A program made the translations under genes and the position numbers. From contig NZ_WACG01000005.1 of assembly GCF_009193255.1 (NCBI RefSeq), positions 62,001 to 126,000 of the forward strand: a stretch of DNA of 64,000 nt, given 5' to 3'. Below, piece by piece: positions 18,501 through 27,182 of this stretch (its first letter is position 1; every line of letters begins with the position of its first letter). The notes beneath the pieces were generated by a model. That model made no database searches. It was not told where the DNA came from and worked only from the letters and a program-made list of their open reading frames with translations. Origin of the DNA: Arthrobacter koreensis. Lineage in GTDB: Bacteria > Actinomycetota > Actinomycetes > Actinomycetales > Micrococcaceae.

Positions 18501-19122
18501 GGGCGTCCCAGGCGTCGCGGCGGATCAGCATTCCTGCGGAGTTCACCGCAAAGACGTCGCTGCGGGAGTCGTACTGCCCCTGGTCCAGTTCATCGACGTC
18601 GATCATGGTCAGGCGTTCAGCCCAGCGGCTGATCGAGACGCCGACGTCGAGGAGCTTGCGGGGGTTTTCCCATTCAACCTGCTTGGTGCCGGCAATGGTC
18701 ACCGAGGGGGCCAGTTCAACGGCACGCAGCAGCTGGGCCAGCGCACCGGGATCGGGCGCCGAATCGTCGTGGAGAAGCCACAGCCATTCCTGGGTGGGGT
18801 CCCCTGCCTCGGTACGCCGGGGCAGCTGCTCGAGCCCGGCCTTGACGGCTGCGCCAAAACCGGACCGTGCGGGGGCGCCAATCACGGGGCTTCCTACCGG
18901 CAGTCCCAGCTGCAGCTGGGACGCGGAGGCATCAGTCGATCCGGCGTCAACGCCGATGCAGAAATCTGCCGGCCGGGTCTGGGCCGCCAGTGCGGAGAGT
19001 GTTTCGGGGAGGTACTCGGCACCGTTGTGGGCAACTACAACGGCACATACGCGGACGTGCGAAAGAATTAGACTGCCTGCTTTCGTAGCCGGCGGCGTTC
19101 CCGCTCGGAGAGACCGCCCCAA
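15517..19122 (-). CDS. Very large GT2 glycosyltransferase with multi-spanning membrane domain
   Basis: Up to 1201 residues. The N-terminal ~280 residues form a family-2 glycosyltransferase: VCAVVVAHNGAEYLPETLSAL, the acidic WLLHDDSAPDPGALAQ, and DDIDLCWRNRLAGNRVVVVP. A linker leads to a membrane domain of about a dozen helices (residues ~395-800), an extracytoplasmic segment, one more helix near 1105 and a Lys/Arg/Ala-rich tail. It probably transfers a sugar to a lipid-linked or surface glycan. The start is uncertain: the TTG at 19122 lies 55 nt inside whiB2, while homology begins near 19055, where only non-standard codons such as ATT are available. It follows whiB2 and is coupled to DUF5719. 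Confidence 0.88.
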   Translation of the reverse strand: MGRSLRAGTPPATKAGSLILSHVRVCAVVVAHNGAEYLPETLSALAAQTRPADFCIGVDAGSTDASASQLQLGLPVGSPVIGAPARSGFGAAVKAGLEQLPRRTEAGDPTQEWLWLLHDDSAPDPGALAQLLRAVELAPSVTIAGTKQVEWENPRKLLDVGVSISRWAERLTMIDVDELDQGQYDSRSDVFAVNSAGMLIRRDAWDALGGFDPALPGTGDDIDLCWRNRLAGNRVVVVPSARVRHAGSRPNPAASARAARKAEVFLRLKHAPGWQVPFLALGAVLGGFGRFFLGMLAKDPGYAAGSLVSSIAAVLRPVDLYRSRRKAAATRRRPRSAVRALVTTPREVREHRRSVHESEAAANAYRSEETGAAPAPHAYEPSGDSHDDFAALATRGRAWSGAGALAAVLLLAAASLAGLHRLVGAPALTGGALLPVSDSLAVIWANASGWWSEVGAGYQGHGDPFDYVLWLLGVAGLGNASAAVVVLVLLAMPLSGLAAWIASGALTRRPGARFWAAMVWGSLPALQASLGEGRLGALVAHIVLPLTVLAMARAVGAGTAAPDTRGAADADSAAPRKPGIHGAPSWTAAAAAGLLLSILTASAPLLFVLGVLLVLVLSLRLRSRARTLWWSLLAPAALLLPVVLSLSDNLRAAAADPGVPLAFAPAALWQQLLGYPEAFGISDPLAGLGFLPEGPWALVLALMVGGPLVALSAAALFLPGRAATARLGWVMAVLALALSGAAAYLVTGSAAAALVTPYPGPLVSAAVFALLCAALPALDRLLAARRTETGQTRRPAAAAVVLLTVLLGAGPAASLAAWTVPQAAGEATPAGAGGVQPGTRLDLRETGTRVLPATAADRGNSADQTRSLVLSLGPGDDVTATLMRSGGSTLDGLSAGYAARAVEGMPGSETLGEDDGASAALRSTVAVITAGTGVDPREELSRLGVGYVVLQASDTAAELLADRLDAVPGLASVGQTGSGWLWRVTGALDEQGTETLAGQTARLRIIDAQGQTLSLVPSGRVTADAAIPAGPEGRRLVLAERADTGWQATLNGKALEPSTDGWAQAFDLPEEGGDFSLRYSSPWEPWTSIVQVIVFGLTVLLAVPTPSRSGAIRLPGKQGPVRSAAAAPKEEADADAAGGEPGPRELAKEPALARDRKAGRARRGKPAGGKAPGRSRGSGAARQRASDAGAPAAKSSSEGVH

Positions 19123-19616
19123 ATGCCGAAGCGTTCATCGTTGGCCAGAGCGTACTCAAGGCACTGTGAGCGCACCGTGCAGGCAGCGCAGACCTTTTTC
19201 GCATCCCGTGTTGAGCCGCCCTTTTCCGGGAAGAATGCTTCGGGATCGGTCTGGGCACAGAGCGCGTCGGCCTGCCATCCCAGTTCACTCTCGTCGGCGT
19301 AGCCGTCGCCGATTCCGGGCAGCCCAATCCATACCGGGCGCTGCTCGGTCTCTGCCGGAGCGGAGAACAGGGATACCGGCGGATCCAGAAGATCCTCCGC
19401 ACCCTTCGTCTCGCCCCCGTCGAGGGCCTCATGCGCGGCTAGGAAGGCGGTGGCCGCATCTTCCAGGCTGGCGCCTGCTCCCTCGCGGTAGCGGTCGGCA
19501 GCTTCGGGATCAGCGGGATCGACGTACCAGTCGCCGGGCACGCCGCGTGAGCCGTAACTCGTGGAAGCCTGCGCCTCGATGTCCGGCCGGCCCTGAATCT
19601 TCTCTGCTTGCCCCAT
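19068..19616 (-). CDS. whiB2: WhiB-family Fe-S transcriptional regulator (WhiB2/WhmD-like)
   Basis: 182 residues from ATG 19616, preceded by GGGAGGA at ideal spacing. The frame extends further upstream but without a ribosome-binding site. The four cluster-binding cysteines are C120, C143, C146 and C152 (DALCAQTD, VCAACTVRSQCLEYAL), followed by the G[IV]WGG turn in FGIWGGLSERERRRLRK and a basic DNA-contacting tail. The ~110-residue acidic N-terminal extension is longer than usual. WhiB2-type proteins control septation and differentiation in mycobacteria and Streptomyces. Its upstream region holds a 16-bp perfect palindrome. It is followed by the large glycosyltransferase in the same direction. 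Confidence 0.92.
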   Translation of the reverse strand: MGQAEKIQGRPDIEAQASTSYGSRGVPGDWYVDPADPEAADRYREGAGASLEDAATAFLAAHEALDGGETKGAEDLLDPPVSLFSAPAETEQRPVWIGLPGIGDGYADESELGWQADALCAQTDPEAFFPEKGGSTRDAKKVCAACTVRSQCLEYALANDERFGIWGGLSERERRRLRKQAV

Positions 19617-19711
19617 GGAGTCCTCCCGGTGTAAATGCTCCAGCAGCGGATATCTGGATTCACACAGGCGACAATCAGCCTGCTGTGAACGCATGTAGTT
19701 CATGGTTTGCT

Positions 19712-19746
19712 GGAACAAATCCGTTCCCTAATTACACGCGTGTAAT
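19712..19746. promoter_or_regulatory. Candidate operators upstream of whiB2: 16-bp palindrome plus GGAAC-N6-GTTCC
   Basis: ATTACACGCGTGTAAT at 19731-19746 is a perfect 16-bp palindrome, 115 nt upstream of the whiB2 ATG. A second inverted repeat, GGAAC-N6-GTTCC, lies at 19712-19727, nearer the gene. Both sit in the 257-bp space between whiB2 and the divergent TIGR03089 gene. The regulator is unknown. Confidence 0.55.
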
Positions 19747-19873
19747 ACGGTCACGTCAAGCTGTTTCGGCATCCTATAGAGTCGGAACCCTCTGACGGCG
19801 GCGCGCCACGCCGAGAATTTGCCCGGCGGGGCTCCCGCAGCCCGGCGCCACTCGAAGCGAAAGCGAAAAGCAT

Positions 19874-20590
19874 ATGACAACCAACCCAGTCCCCCGCATC
19901 CTGAACACGCTCAGGTCAGAGCAGGCAACCTCCCCCGCCCTGGTCTGGTACGGACCGGATTCGGAACGGGTGGAGCTTTCCGGCAGGGTCCTGGACAACT
20001 GGGCCGCCAAGACCTCCAACTACCTCGCGGAAGAACTTGATGCCGAACCCGGATCGACCGTGGAGCTGGATCTGCCAGCCCACTGGAAAACCCTGGTCTG
20101 GGCCCTGGGAGCCTGGCAGGCCGGCTGCCAACTAGCCTTATCGGCAGACTCGGGTGCGCCGGTAAGGGCCACCGCGGATCATCCTGAGCCACGCAGCTCC
20201 GGAGAAATCGTCGCGGCGGTTGCCCTTCCCGCACTGGCCATGTCCTGGCCGGGAGCGCTTCCGGCCGGAACCAGCGACTACGCGGCCGAGGTCCGTTCCT
20301 TTGCCGACACCTGGGCGGGGCCTGAATACGGCGACGAGCCTGGGGCGGCGCTTGCCGGCGGTCCGGGGGCGGAGGCAACCCCGTTCACTTCCCTGCCCGG
20401 GCTCGAGGACCGGGAAGCAGCGGGGGCGGTGACCCTGCTGGCCCCCGCCGAAGCCGGACTGGCCAGGATCCTGGGCACGGCACTGGCCGTTTGGTCCGCA
20501 GGAGGAACACTCGTGCTCACCGGGGCCGGCGTCGATGCCACCGAGCGGATGCTGGCGGCGGAGAAGGTTACTGCTCGGCTTGGGGCCTGA
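19874..20590 (+). CDS. TIGR03089-family protein (truncated adenylate-forming-like)
   Basis: 238 residues matching the actinobacterial TIGR03089 family: PRILNTLRSEQATSPALVWY, a middle segment DLPAHWKTLVWALGAWQAGC and a final segment with SAGGTLVLTGAG. It resembles the N-terminal part of AMP-binding enzymes but has no ATP-binding P-loop, so catalysis is unlikely. Codon 89 is the rare TTA (20138-20140). The gene is divergent from whiB2 and its last 23 bp overlap the 3' end of the convergent gtrA-like gene. The function is unknown. Confidence 0.82.
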   Translation: MTTNPVPRILNTLRSEQATSPALVWYGPDSERVELSGRVLDNWAAKTSNYLAEELDAEPGSTVELDLPAHWKTLVWALGAWQAGCQLALSADSGAPVRATADHPEPRSSGEIVAAVALPALAMSWPGALPAGTSDYAAEVRSFADTWAGPEYGDEPGAALAGGPGAEATPFTSLPGLEDREAAGAVTLLAPAEAGLARILGTALAVWSAGGTLVLTGAGVDATERMLAAEKVTARLGA

Positions 20591-21125
20591 GCGGCTTGGC
20601 CGTCTCTGCCGCAGGCTCCTGCGGCACCGAGTGGGCCGGGTCCACGGTCAGTTCCATGGCCAGCTCGTCGGCCTCAGCATCGCTGGCTGAGCTGTTGAAA
20701 ACCCAGTACCGGTAGGCGAAGAAGCGCACCACAGTGGCAACGCCGATTCCTATGACCCCTGCCATGAACAGGGTGCCGTTATCCGTGATGCCCATCGGGT
20801 AGCGGGCTATCCAGGTGAATCCGGTGGAAATGAAGATCCCGACGCCGTTGATGAGGATGAACTGACCGAATTCGCGGGCGACGTTGGACTGGCGGCGGTG
20901 GCGGAAGGTCCACCAGCGGTTGGCCACCCAGGAGAAGATGGTGGCGATGGTGGCACCGGCGAAGCGTGCCTTAGCCGGGCTGCCTTCCATCACCGAGTGC
21001 ATGAAGATCCAGGTCAGCCCGTTGTCCACCACGAAGGCGACCGCGCCAACGGTCCCGAACTTTGCCACTTCGCGCCAAAAGGCAGACGCCAGTGACCTGA
21101 GCCAGGAAATAAATGATCGAATCAT
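20568..21125 (-). CDS. GtrA-family membrane protein
   Basis: 185 residues with four predicted membrane helices and the family motifs REVAKFGTVGAVAFVVDNGLT, ATIFSWVANRWWTFRHR and VVRFFAYRYWVFN. GtrA-like proteins are thought to move polyprenyl-phosphate-linked sugars across the membrane, which fits the nearby GT2, LCP and manA genes. The C-terminal ~35 residues are hydrophilic. The 3' end overlaps the convergent TIGR03089 gene by 23 bp. Confidence 0.88.
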   Translation of the reverse strand: MIRSFISWLRSLASAFWREVAKFGTVGAVAFVVDNGLTWIFMHSVMEGSPAKARFAGATIATIFSWVANRWWTFRHRRQSNVAREFGQFILINGVGIFISTGFTWIARYPMGITDNGTLFMAGVIGIGVATVVRFFAYRYWVFNSSASDAEADELAMELTVDPAHSVPQEPAAETAKPLRPQAEQ

Positions 21126-21304
21126 GACCCTCCGCGGCCAATCGTGTACGCACGGGGATCCCCGCCGGACGAAGGAACTGCCGCGCTATGGCACGGCAGT
21201 AAGAAACCCACTTTACCTTCAGTTCTTGGGAATTGGCCCTGAAGGAAGTCGTCCGGGCGATGACACACGGCAGGAAGTACCTGCAGCTTCGGTAACCTGT
21301 ACAC

Positions 21305-22477
21305 GTGAGATTTCCTATTATCGGCGTTGTCGGCGGCGGCCAGCTGGCCCGGATGATGGCCCCGGCGGCCACAGAACTCGGGTTTGAACTGCGCGTCCTG
21401 GCAGAAGGCCCAGATGTATCCGCTGTTCCCGCCGTGGCAAACGCCGTCGTCGGCGACTACACGGACTATGACACCCTGCTCTCCTTCGCCCGCGGCGTCG
21501 ACGTCCTGACGTTCGACCACGAGCACGTTCCCGGAGACCATCTGCGTGCCCTGGCCGGGGAGGGCATCAACGTCCAGCCCGGGCCCGATGCCCTGGTACA
21601 CGCCCAGGACAAGCTGGTGATGCGCGCAGCCGTGGACCGCCTCGGTCTGCCGAATCCCGCCTGGGCCGCTGTCTCCTCGGTTGCTGACCTCATTGATTTC
21701 GGCAAGGCCACGGGGTGGCCGGTAGTGCTGAAAACTCCCCGCGGAGGCTACGACGGCAAGGGCGTACGGATTATCGACGACACCGCAGCTGCCGAGGCCG
21801 CGGCGGACTGGTTCACCGGAGCCGCACTGCTGGCCGAGGAAAAGGTCCCTTTCACCCGCGAGCTCTCGGCGCTGGTGGCGAGGACGCCGGACGGCGAGTC
21901 CGTTGCCTGGCCCGTGGTCCACTCAATCCAGGTCAACGGTGTCTGTGATGAAGTCATCGCGCCGGCACAGGACCTCGCTCCGGAGACGGCTGCAGCCGCG
22001 TCCGAAGCTGCACTGCGAATCGCTGCCGAACTTGGTGTTACCGGAGTCATGGCCGCCGAGCTCTTCGAAACGCCCGGCCGCGGACCGGGCTTCCTGATCA
22101 ACGAATTGGCCATGCGACCGCATAATTCCGGACACTGGACCATGGACGGGTCGGTCACAGGCCAGTTCGAGCAGCACCTGCGTGCCGTGCTGGGACTGCC
22201 GCTGGGCAGCACCGAACTGCTGGGCGGCGTGGCCGTGATGAAGAACTTCCTCGGTGCCGGGAACCCGGACCTGTACCTTGGTACCCGGCTGGCCCTCGCG
22301 GCCGAACCCGCTGCCAAGGTCCACAATTACGGCAAGGCCGTGCGTCCCGGGCGCAAGGTCGGCCACGTTAATGTAGTCGGAGCGTCCGCTGCGGACCTGC
22401 CGGCCGTCCGGCGCAGCGCCGAGAGGGCCGCCGCAATCATCCGCGACGGCCGCGAACCGAATGAGGAGAACGCATGA
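21305..22477 (+). CDS. purK: 5-(carboxyamino)imidazole ribonucleotide synthase
   Basis: 390 residues, an ATP-grasp enzyme that carboxylates AIR with ATP and bicarbonate to N5-CAIR in purine synthesis. It begins with [17 protein letters not shown] and contains [19 protein letters not shown], the active-site segment [20 protein letters not shown] and the end [11 protein letters not shown]. The start is GTG 21305 with TAACCT 6 nt upstream and no Shine-Dalgarno, so it is probably leaderless. It overlaps purE by 4 nt (ATGA), giving translational coupling. Confidence 0.97.
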   Translation: MRFPIIGVVGGGQLARMMAPAATELGFELRVLAEGPDVSAVPAVANAVVGDYTDYDTLLSFARGVDVLTFDHEHVPGDHLRALAGEGINVQPGPDALVHAQDKLVMRAAVDRLGLPNPAWAAVSSVADLIDFGKATGWPVVLKTPRGGYDGKGVRIIDDTAAAEAAADWFTGAALLAEEKVPFTRELSALVARTPDGESVAWPVVHSIQVNGVCDEVIAPAQDLAPETAAAASEAALRIAAELGVTGVMAAELFETPGRGPGFLINELAMRPHNSGHWTMDGSVTGQFEQHLRAVLGLPLGSTELLGGVAVMKNFLGAGNPDLYLGTRLALAAEPAAKVHNYGKAVRPGRKVGHVNVVGASAADLPAVRRSAERAAAIIRDGREPNEENA

Positions 22478-23001
22478 GCACCGCCAACAAGCCGCTGGTC
22501 GGCCTGGTCATGGGGTCCGATTCGGACTGGCCCGTCATGGAGGCAGCCGCAGCAGCACTGGCCGAATTCGGGATTCCCTACGAAGCCGACGTCGTTTCCG
22601 CCCACCGTATGCCGGCAGAAATGATCGCTTACGGCCAGGAAGCACACCGCCGCGGGCTGCGCGTCATCATCGCCGGTGCCGGGGGCGCAGCCCACCTGCC
22701 GGGAATGCTCGCCTCCGTGACGCCGCTGCCGGTCATTGGTGTCCCCGTTCCGCTGAAGTACCTGGACGGCATGGACTCCCTGCTGTCCATCGTCCAGATG
22801 CCTGCCGGCGTTCCCGTGGCAACGGTATCCATCGGCGGCGCCCGCAACGCCGGCCTCCTGGCAGTGCGCATGCTGGCTGCAGGAACTGACCCGCTCGCCG
22901 CCAGTCTGCAGGAGAAGCTGGTCGATTTCGCCGGAGAGCTGCGCCAGACCGCCATGGCCAAGGGCGCCCGGCTGCGCGCTTCCGTTTCGGAAAGCGCCTA
23001 G
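22474..23001 (+). CDS. purE: N5-carboxyaminoimidazole ribonucleotide mutase
   Basis: 175 residues, class I PurE, which converts N5-CAIR to CAIR directly after PurK. The signature [20 protein letters not shown], the active-site SAHRMP and [20 protein letters not shown] are all present. The ATG overlaps the purK stop codon and is preceded by GAGGAG. The LCP-family gene begins 9 nt after it, so envelope and purine genes appear to share a transcript. Confidence 0.97.
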   Translation: MSTANKPLVGLVMGSDSDWPVMEAAAAALAEFGIPYEADVVSAHRMPAEMIAYGQEAHRRGLRVIIAGAGGAAHLPGMLASVTPLPVIGVPVPLKYLDGMDSLLSIVQMPAGVPVATVSIGGARNAGLLAVRMLAAGTDPLAASLQEKLVDFAGELRQTAMAKGARLRASVSESA

Positions 23002-23010
23002 GCCAGGCGC

Positions 23011-24627
23011 ATGGCCAGTACAGCGCCAGGTTCATCCGGAGCCGTCTACACTGACCCGGTCCGCTATCCCCAGTCGGCGTCGCCGCGCCTGCGCAGCAAA
23101 CGGGCCTTCCTGCTCCTGTTCCTGACCCTTGTGCTGCCCGGTTCGGCGCAGATCGTCGCGGGAGACCGCAGGCTGGGCCGCATGGCCCTTCGCATCACGT
23201 TCCTCGTCTGGGCAGCCCTGATCGCGGTTGCCGTGGTAGCGCTCACCAACCGGGTCCTGCTGGTGAACATCTTCACCAACAGCTGGGCGTCTTTCCTCAT
23301 CATGGCGCTGCTGGCCGCACTGGCCGTGGGCTGGGCACTGCTGTTCATCAACACTTTCCGCATCATCCGTCCGCCGCTGCTGAAGCGGAACGTACGCCCT
23401 GCCGTTGCCGGAGCCATGGTCCTGCTCATGGTCCTCACGAGCGGCTCGCTGGCTTACGGCGCCTGGCTGCTCAATGTCAGCCGACAGACCTTCGACAACA
23501 TCTTCGCCTCCGGGCCCGCTTTCGACCCGGTGGACGGACGCTACAACTTCCTGCTCCTGGGCGGAGACGCAGGGGCGGACCGCACGGGCCTGCGGCCGGA
23601 CAGCATGTCCGTCTTCAGCGTCGATGCGGACACCGGCCAAATCGTCACCCTCAGCCTCCCCCGCAACTTCCAGAACGCCCAGTTCAGTGCGGACTCCCCG
23701 CTGTGGCAGGTCTTCCCCGAGGGCTACAGCTGCGGTGACGAGTGCATTCTGAACAGCCTGTACCCCGTTGTCACCGAGCAGTATCCCGAGCTCTACCCGG
23801 AGTCCGAAGACCCGGGGGCAGAGGCAATGATGGACGCTGCCAGCGGAATCCTGGGCCTGGAAATCCAGTCCTACGTCATCGTTGACATGGAGGGCTTCTC
23901 CAGCCTGATCGACGCCATGGGCGGCGTGAAGATCGACGTCGGAGGCTGGGTTCCCATCACCGCCGGAGAGATCCCCGGCACCAACCGCCACTACCCGCCG
24001 GACGGCTGGATCGCTCCCGGAGTCCAGACCATGGACGGTTATACGGCCCTCTGGTACGCCCGTTCACGCGAATTCGTGACCGACTTCCACCGCATTGCCC
24101 GCCAGCAGTGCGTCCAGCAGGCAATGGTGGCCCAGCTTGATCCGGCGACCCTGCTGACCCGCTTCCAGGCAATTGCCTCAGCCGGTGAAGAAGTGGTCCA
24201 TACGGACATTCCGCAGGACCAGCTGGGCAGCTTCGTGGACCTCGCCCTGAAATCCAAGAACCACGAGGTCCAGCGGATGACCATCGGCCCGCCGGACTTC
24301 GGCACGGCAGCGGATAACTTCGCAACCTACCCGGACTTTGACCTCATCCATTCCCGGGTGCAGGAGAAGCTGGCCACATCCGCTGCTGCCGCGGCGGGGA
24401 CCGCTGAAGAGCCTGCCCCGGAACCGGTGGAAGACGGCGCGATCGGCTCGTCGGATCCTGCCGAGCCCGAGGCGCCGGCGGCACCGGCGCCAGTGGAAGC
24501 CCCCGCTCCCGCCCAGCCTTCGGGACCGGAAATCACCGAAGCGTATCTCCAGGAACTGGCGCAGATCGGGGACACCGATACGCTGGCCATGCTGCTGGAC
24601 AACAACGGGTCCTGCAGCGTCGGCTAA
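23011..24627 (+). CDS. LytR-CpsA-Psr (LCP) family cell-wall glycopolymer ligase
   Basis: 538 residues with an N-terminal cytosolic segment, three or four membrane helices (to ~residue 155) and an extracytoplasmic LCP domain: YNFLLLGGDAGADRTGLRPDSMSV split by the usual strand, SLPRNFQNA, VDMEGFSSLIDAMGGVKIDVG, and YTALWYARSREFVTDFHRIARQQ with the Arg/Asp residues that bind polyprenyl diphosphate. LCP enzymes attach teichoic or other anionic polymers to peptidoglycan. The tail is a Pro/Ala/Glu-rich linker ending in a short conserved-looking segment with one Cys. It lies between purE and manA. Confidence 0.93.
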   Translation: MASTAPGSSGAVYTDPVRYPQSASPRLRSKRAFLLLFLTLVLPGSAQIVAGDRRLGRMALRITFLVWAALIAVAVVALTNRVLLVNIFTNSWASFLIMALLAALAVGWALLFINTFRIIRPPLLKRNVRPAVAGAMVLLMVLTSGSLAYGAWLLNVSRQTFDNIFASGPAFDPVDGRYNFLLLGGDAGADRTGLRPDSMSVFSVDADTGQIVTLSLPRNFQNAQFSADSPLWQVFPEGYSCGDECILNSLYPVVTEQYPELYPESEDPGAEAMMDAASGILGLEIQSYVIVDMEGFSSLIDAMGGVKIDVGGWVPITAGEIPGTNRHYPPDGWIAPGVQTMDGYTALWYARSREFVTDFHRIARQQCVQQAMVAQLDPATLLTRFQAIASAGEEVVHTDIPQDQLGSFVDLALKSKNHEVQRMTIGPPDFGTAADNFATYPDFDLIHSRVQEKLATSAAAAAGTAEEPAPEPVEDGAIGSSDPAEPEAPAAPAPVEAPAPAQPSGPEITEAYLQELAQIGDTDTLAMLLDNNGSCSVG

Positions 24628-24700
24628 TCCGCCGGCCAGGCTCCCCCGCCGTGTACCGGTCCTTTCCGGTCCGCGGCCACCACTAACCGAAGAGAGAGAC

Positions 24701-26020
24701 ATGTATCTGCTTTCAGGCACCCTCCGCCCCTATGCCTGGGGCTCCCTGACGGCCATGGCTGAGCTCTTCGGCCGTGACCCGAGCGGGGAACCCGAAGCAG
24801 AACTGTGGTTCGGCGCCCATCCCGGAGCGCCTTCCCGCGTCCTGGGCGGGGAACCTGCCACGCTGGACGAACTCATTTCCCGGGACCCGGAACAGCTTCT
24901 GGGCCGGGAGACCGTTGCCGTGCACGGACCGGCCCTGCCGTTCCTTGCGAAGGTGCTTGCTGCCGGATCACCGCTGTCACTGCAGGTCCATCCCACCCGG
25001 GAACAGGCGCAGGCGGGTTTCGCCGCCGAAGAAGCCGCCGGGGTTGACCGCGCAGCGGCAGACCGGAACTACAAGGACACCAACCACAAGCCGGAGATGA
25101 TCTTCGCGCTGACGGATTTTGAAGCCCTCTGCGGCTTCCGCCGGCCTCAGGACGCCGGCACGCTGTTCCGCTCGGTCTCCAGGCTGGTCGAGGCAACCGG
25201 CATCCCGGCACCGGAACTGCTGGTCCAGACCGCGTCGGACCTTGAGTCCGGACGGCCGGAAACCGAACGGCTCGAAAGCGTCTTCCGCCGCCTCATCACC
25301 GGCGGCGAAGAAGTCCGTGAGGCTGTTGCCGCCGCGGCTGGTGCCGTCCGGTCCCTGGACGACGCTGAACGAGCCGACCTTGATCCGGCCGTCGCTGAAC
25401 TTGGGTCACTGGACGGCTACTACCCCGGAGATCCGGGCGTGCTGATATCCCTGCTCCTGAACCGGGTCTCGCTCTCCCCCGGCGAAGCAATCTATCTCCC
25501 GGCGGGTAACGTCCATGCGTACCTGCGCGGCCTTGGAGTGGAGGTGATGGCGTCCTCGGACAACGTTCTCCGCGGCGGCCTCACGCCCAAGCATGTGGAC
25601 CTGCAGGAACTGCTGAAGACCATCGATTTCCAGGCACTGGGCATTCCCCGCGTCGAAGCGGAACACACCGGACTGGGCCAGGAACTCTACCGGCCCCCGT
25701 TCTCTGAATTCTCCCTGCAGCGGCTTGAACTGGCGCAGAGCGCGGGTGAGGGCAGCATGTCCGCGGCGGACGTTCCGCTGCTGCAGAACGGTCCCACGCT
25801 GGTCATCGCACTGCGCGGCTCCCTGGTCCTGGATTCGCCGAAGCAGGACCTCATCCTCAACCCGGGCGACTGCGCTTTTATCGGCGCCGATGAAGCACCG
25901 GTGATCGCGAAGCTTGCATCCCATTCAGCACAGCACGACGACGGCGCGCTGGCTTTCGCGGTGACCACCGGGTCCCCGGCACCCGCCGCAGACCCGGACG
26001 CCCCCACCCTGCGGATCTAA
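24701..26020 (+). CDS. manA: Mannose-6-phosphate isomerase, class I
   Basis: 439 residues from ATG 24701, preceded by AGAGAGAG; the open frame upstream overlaps the LCP gene. Zinc-site motifs are SLQVHPTREQAQAGF (Gln and His), NHKPEMIFAL (His/Glu) and YLPAGNVHAYLRGLG (His). It interconverts fructose-6-P and mannose-6-P, feeding GDP-mannose and polyprenyl-phosphomannose for glycans and for PMT. It lies downstream of the LCP ligase on the same strand. In relatives manA is often beside the whiB2/phosphomannomutase cluster, so it is displaced here. Confidence 0.94.
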   Translation: MYLLSGTLRPYAWGSLTAMAELFGRDPSGEPEAELWFGAHPGAPSRVLGGEPATLDELISRDPEQLLGRETVAVHGPALPFLAKVLAAGSPLSLQVHPTREQAQAGFAAEEAAGVDRAAADRNYKDTNHKPEMIFALTDFEALCGFRRPQDAGTLFRSVSRLVEATGIPAPELLVQTASDLESGRPETERLESVFRRLITGGEEVREAVAAAAGAVRSLDDAERADLDPAVAELGSLDGYYPGDPGVLISLLLNRVSLSPGEAIYLPAGNVHAYLRGLGVEVMASSDNVLRGGLTPKHVDLQELLKTIDFQALGIPRVEAEHTGLGQELYRPPFSEFSLQRLELAQSAGEGSMSAADVPLLQNGPTLVIALRGSLVLDSPKQDLILNPGDCAFIGADEAPVIAKLASHSAQHDDGALAFAVTTGSPAPAADPDAPTLRI

Positions 26021-26039
26021 CCCGGACCGCCGTCCCGTC

Positions 26040-27065
26040 CTACCGGCCCAGGCGGCTCCGGACCGCGCCAACCCCGCCGAGGAGCTTCCGCAGCGCCGTC
26101 TTGGCCAGCGGCAGGGCACCGGTGAAGACCGGGTAGAGCGGGGAAAGAGGCTTGTCCCAGGTTCCGGCCAGCATGTTCTCGTGCTTCGCCCAGCCCATCT
26201 TGAACTTGGAGACGCCGTCGTTCAGCAGCCCGTTGAAGTCGTAGCGGGTGATGCCGCGGGCTTTCATTTCCTGGATTGCAAGCCACTTCAGGGCGTAGTT
26301 GGCCCGCCGCCGTTCCCCTTCGTCGCTCATGCCGCCGTAGAGTTCGAAGGCGGTGTAACCGCTAGCTGACAGCCAGAGGAAAGCCACCACGTCGCCGCCC
26401 TTGAACGCGGCGTACACCGGCGAGTCGTCCCCGAGATTGTCGAAGATGTCGAAGTAGTAGGAGTCTTCGTGGATGCCGAAGCCCGCACGCTCGGCAGTCT
26501 GCTTGTACACGTCCAGGCACTGCTGGAGTTCGTCGCGCTTTACGGCACGGTAGTCCAGCTCTTCCCTGCCGGACTTGCGGATGTACTGCCGGTGCTTCTT
26601 GCCCATGGCGGCCAGCAGGTCCTCTTCGTCCTTCCTGAGGTCCAGGATCAGTGTGCGCGGAATCAGGATGGTGTTGGTGCTGGGGCGGAAACCGGCACCC
26701 GGCAGCGCCGCAGCCGCCGGCGAGTCCGCGTCCCAGTCAGGTTCGATGGTCAGCGCCACGGCGTGGTGCTTCTGCCTGGCATAACCGGCGACGGCGGCAA
26801 GCAGTTCCGTTTCCCGGCCGGGGACACCCTGCGGGCCACGGGGAATGTAGGCAAGGGCGCGGAAGGGAAACGGCAGCCTGCGCAGCAGCAGCTGGGCAGT
26901 GCCCACCACGCCGGTGCCGTCCGAAAGCAGGAGCCGTTCGGCCTGCCATCCGTGCTCTGCCTTGGTCTTCCCCCACCCCCACAATTGCTGCGGGTGTCCG
27001 TCGTACTGGTTGACGAGGCTGTTCCAGCGGGACGGATCGGTGCAGGGAGTAACGCTCAATGTCAT
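26040..27065 (-). CDS. FemX/FemAB-family peptidoglycan bridge aminoacyltransferase
   Basis: 341 residues with the tandem GNAT-like fold of the FemABX family: QLWGWGKTKAEHGWQAERL, LDLRKDEEDLLAAMGKKHRQYIRKS, YYFDIFDNLGDDSPVYAAFKGGDVVAFLWL and the ending ITRYDFNGLLNDGVSKFKMGW (each given in part). It adds an amino acid from aminoacyl-tRNA to lipid-linked muropeptide to start or extend the interpeptide bridge, which is typical for Micrococcaceae. The amino acid cannot be told from sequence. TAGGCT 7 nt before ATG 27065 suggests a leaderless start. Confidence 0.9.
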   Translation of the reverse strand: MTLSVTPCTDPSRWNSLVNQYDGHPQQLWGWGKTKAEHGWQAERLLLSDGTGVVGTAQLLLRRLPFPFRALAYIPRGPQGVPGRETELLAAVAGYARQKHHAVALTIEPDWDADSPAAAALPGAGFRPSTNTILIPRTLILDLRKDEEDLLAAMGKKHRQYIRKSGREELDYRAVKRDELQQCLDVYKQTAERAGFGIHEDSYYFDIFDNLGDDSPVYAAFKGGDVVAFLWLSASGYTAFELYGGMSDEGERRRANYALKWLAIQEMKARGITRYDFNGLLNDGVSKFKMGWAKHENMLAGTWDKPLSPLYPVFTGALPLAKTALRKLLGGVGAVRSRLGR

Positions 27066-27182
27066 GCCAACTAGCCTACTTCGCTGCCGGCACCGGCCTC
27101 GAACGCGCCGTTGTTATGGAGCTGAAATCGAGGGCGCTCCAAAACGCCGGAAAATCATAAGCATGCTTTGTTAGGCTCGAAT

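Noticed and set aside
19712-19727. GGAAC-N6-GTTCC upstream of whiB2 considered as a LexA box
   Set aside because: Actinobacterial SOS boxes have GAAC-N4-GTTC; the 6-nt spacer does not fit.
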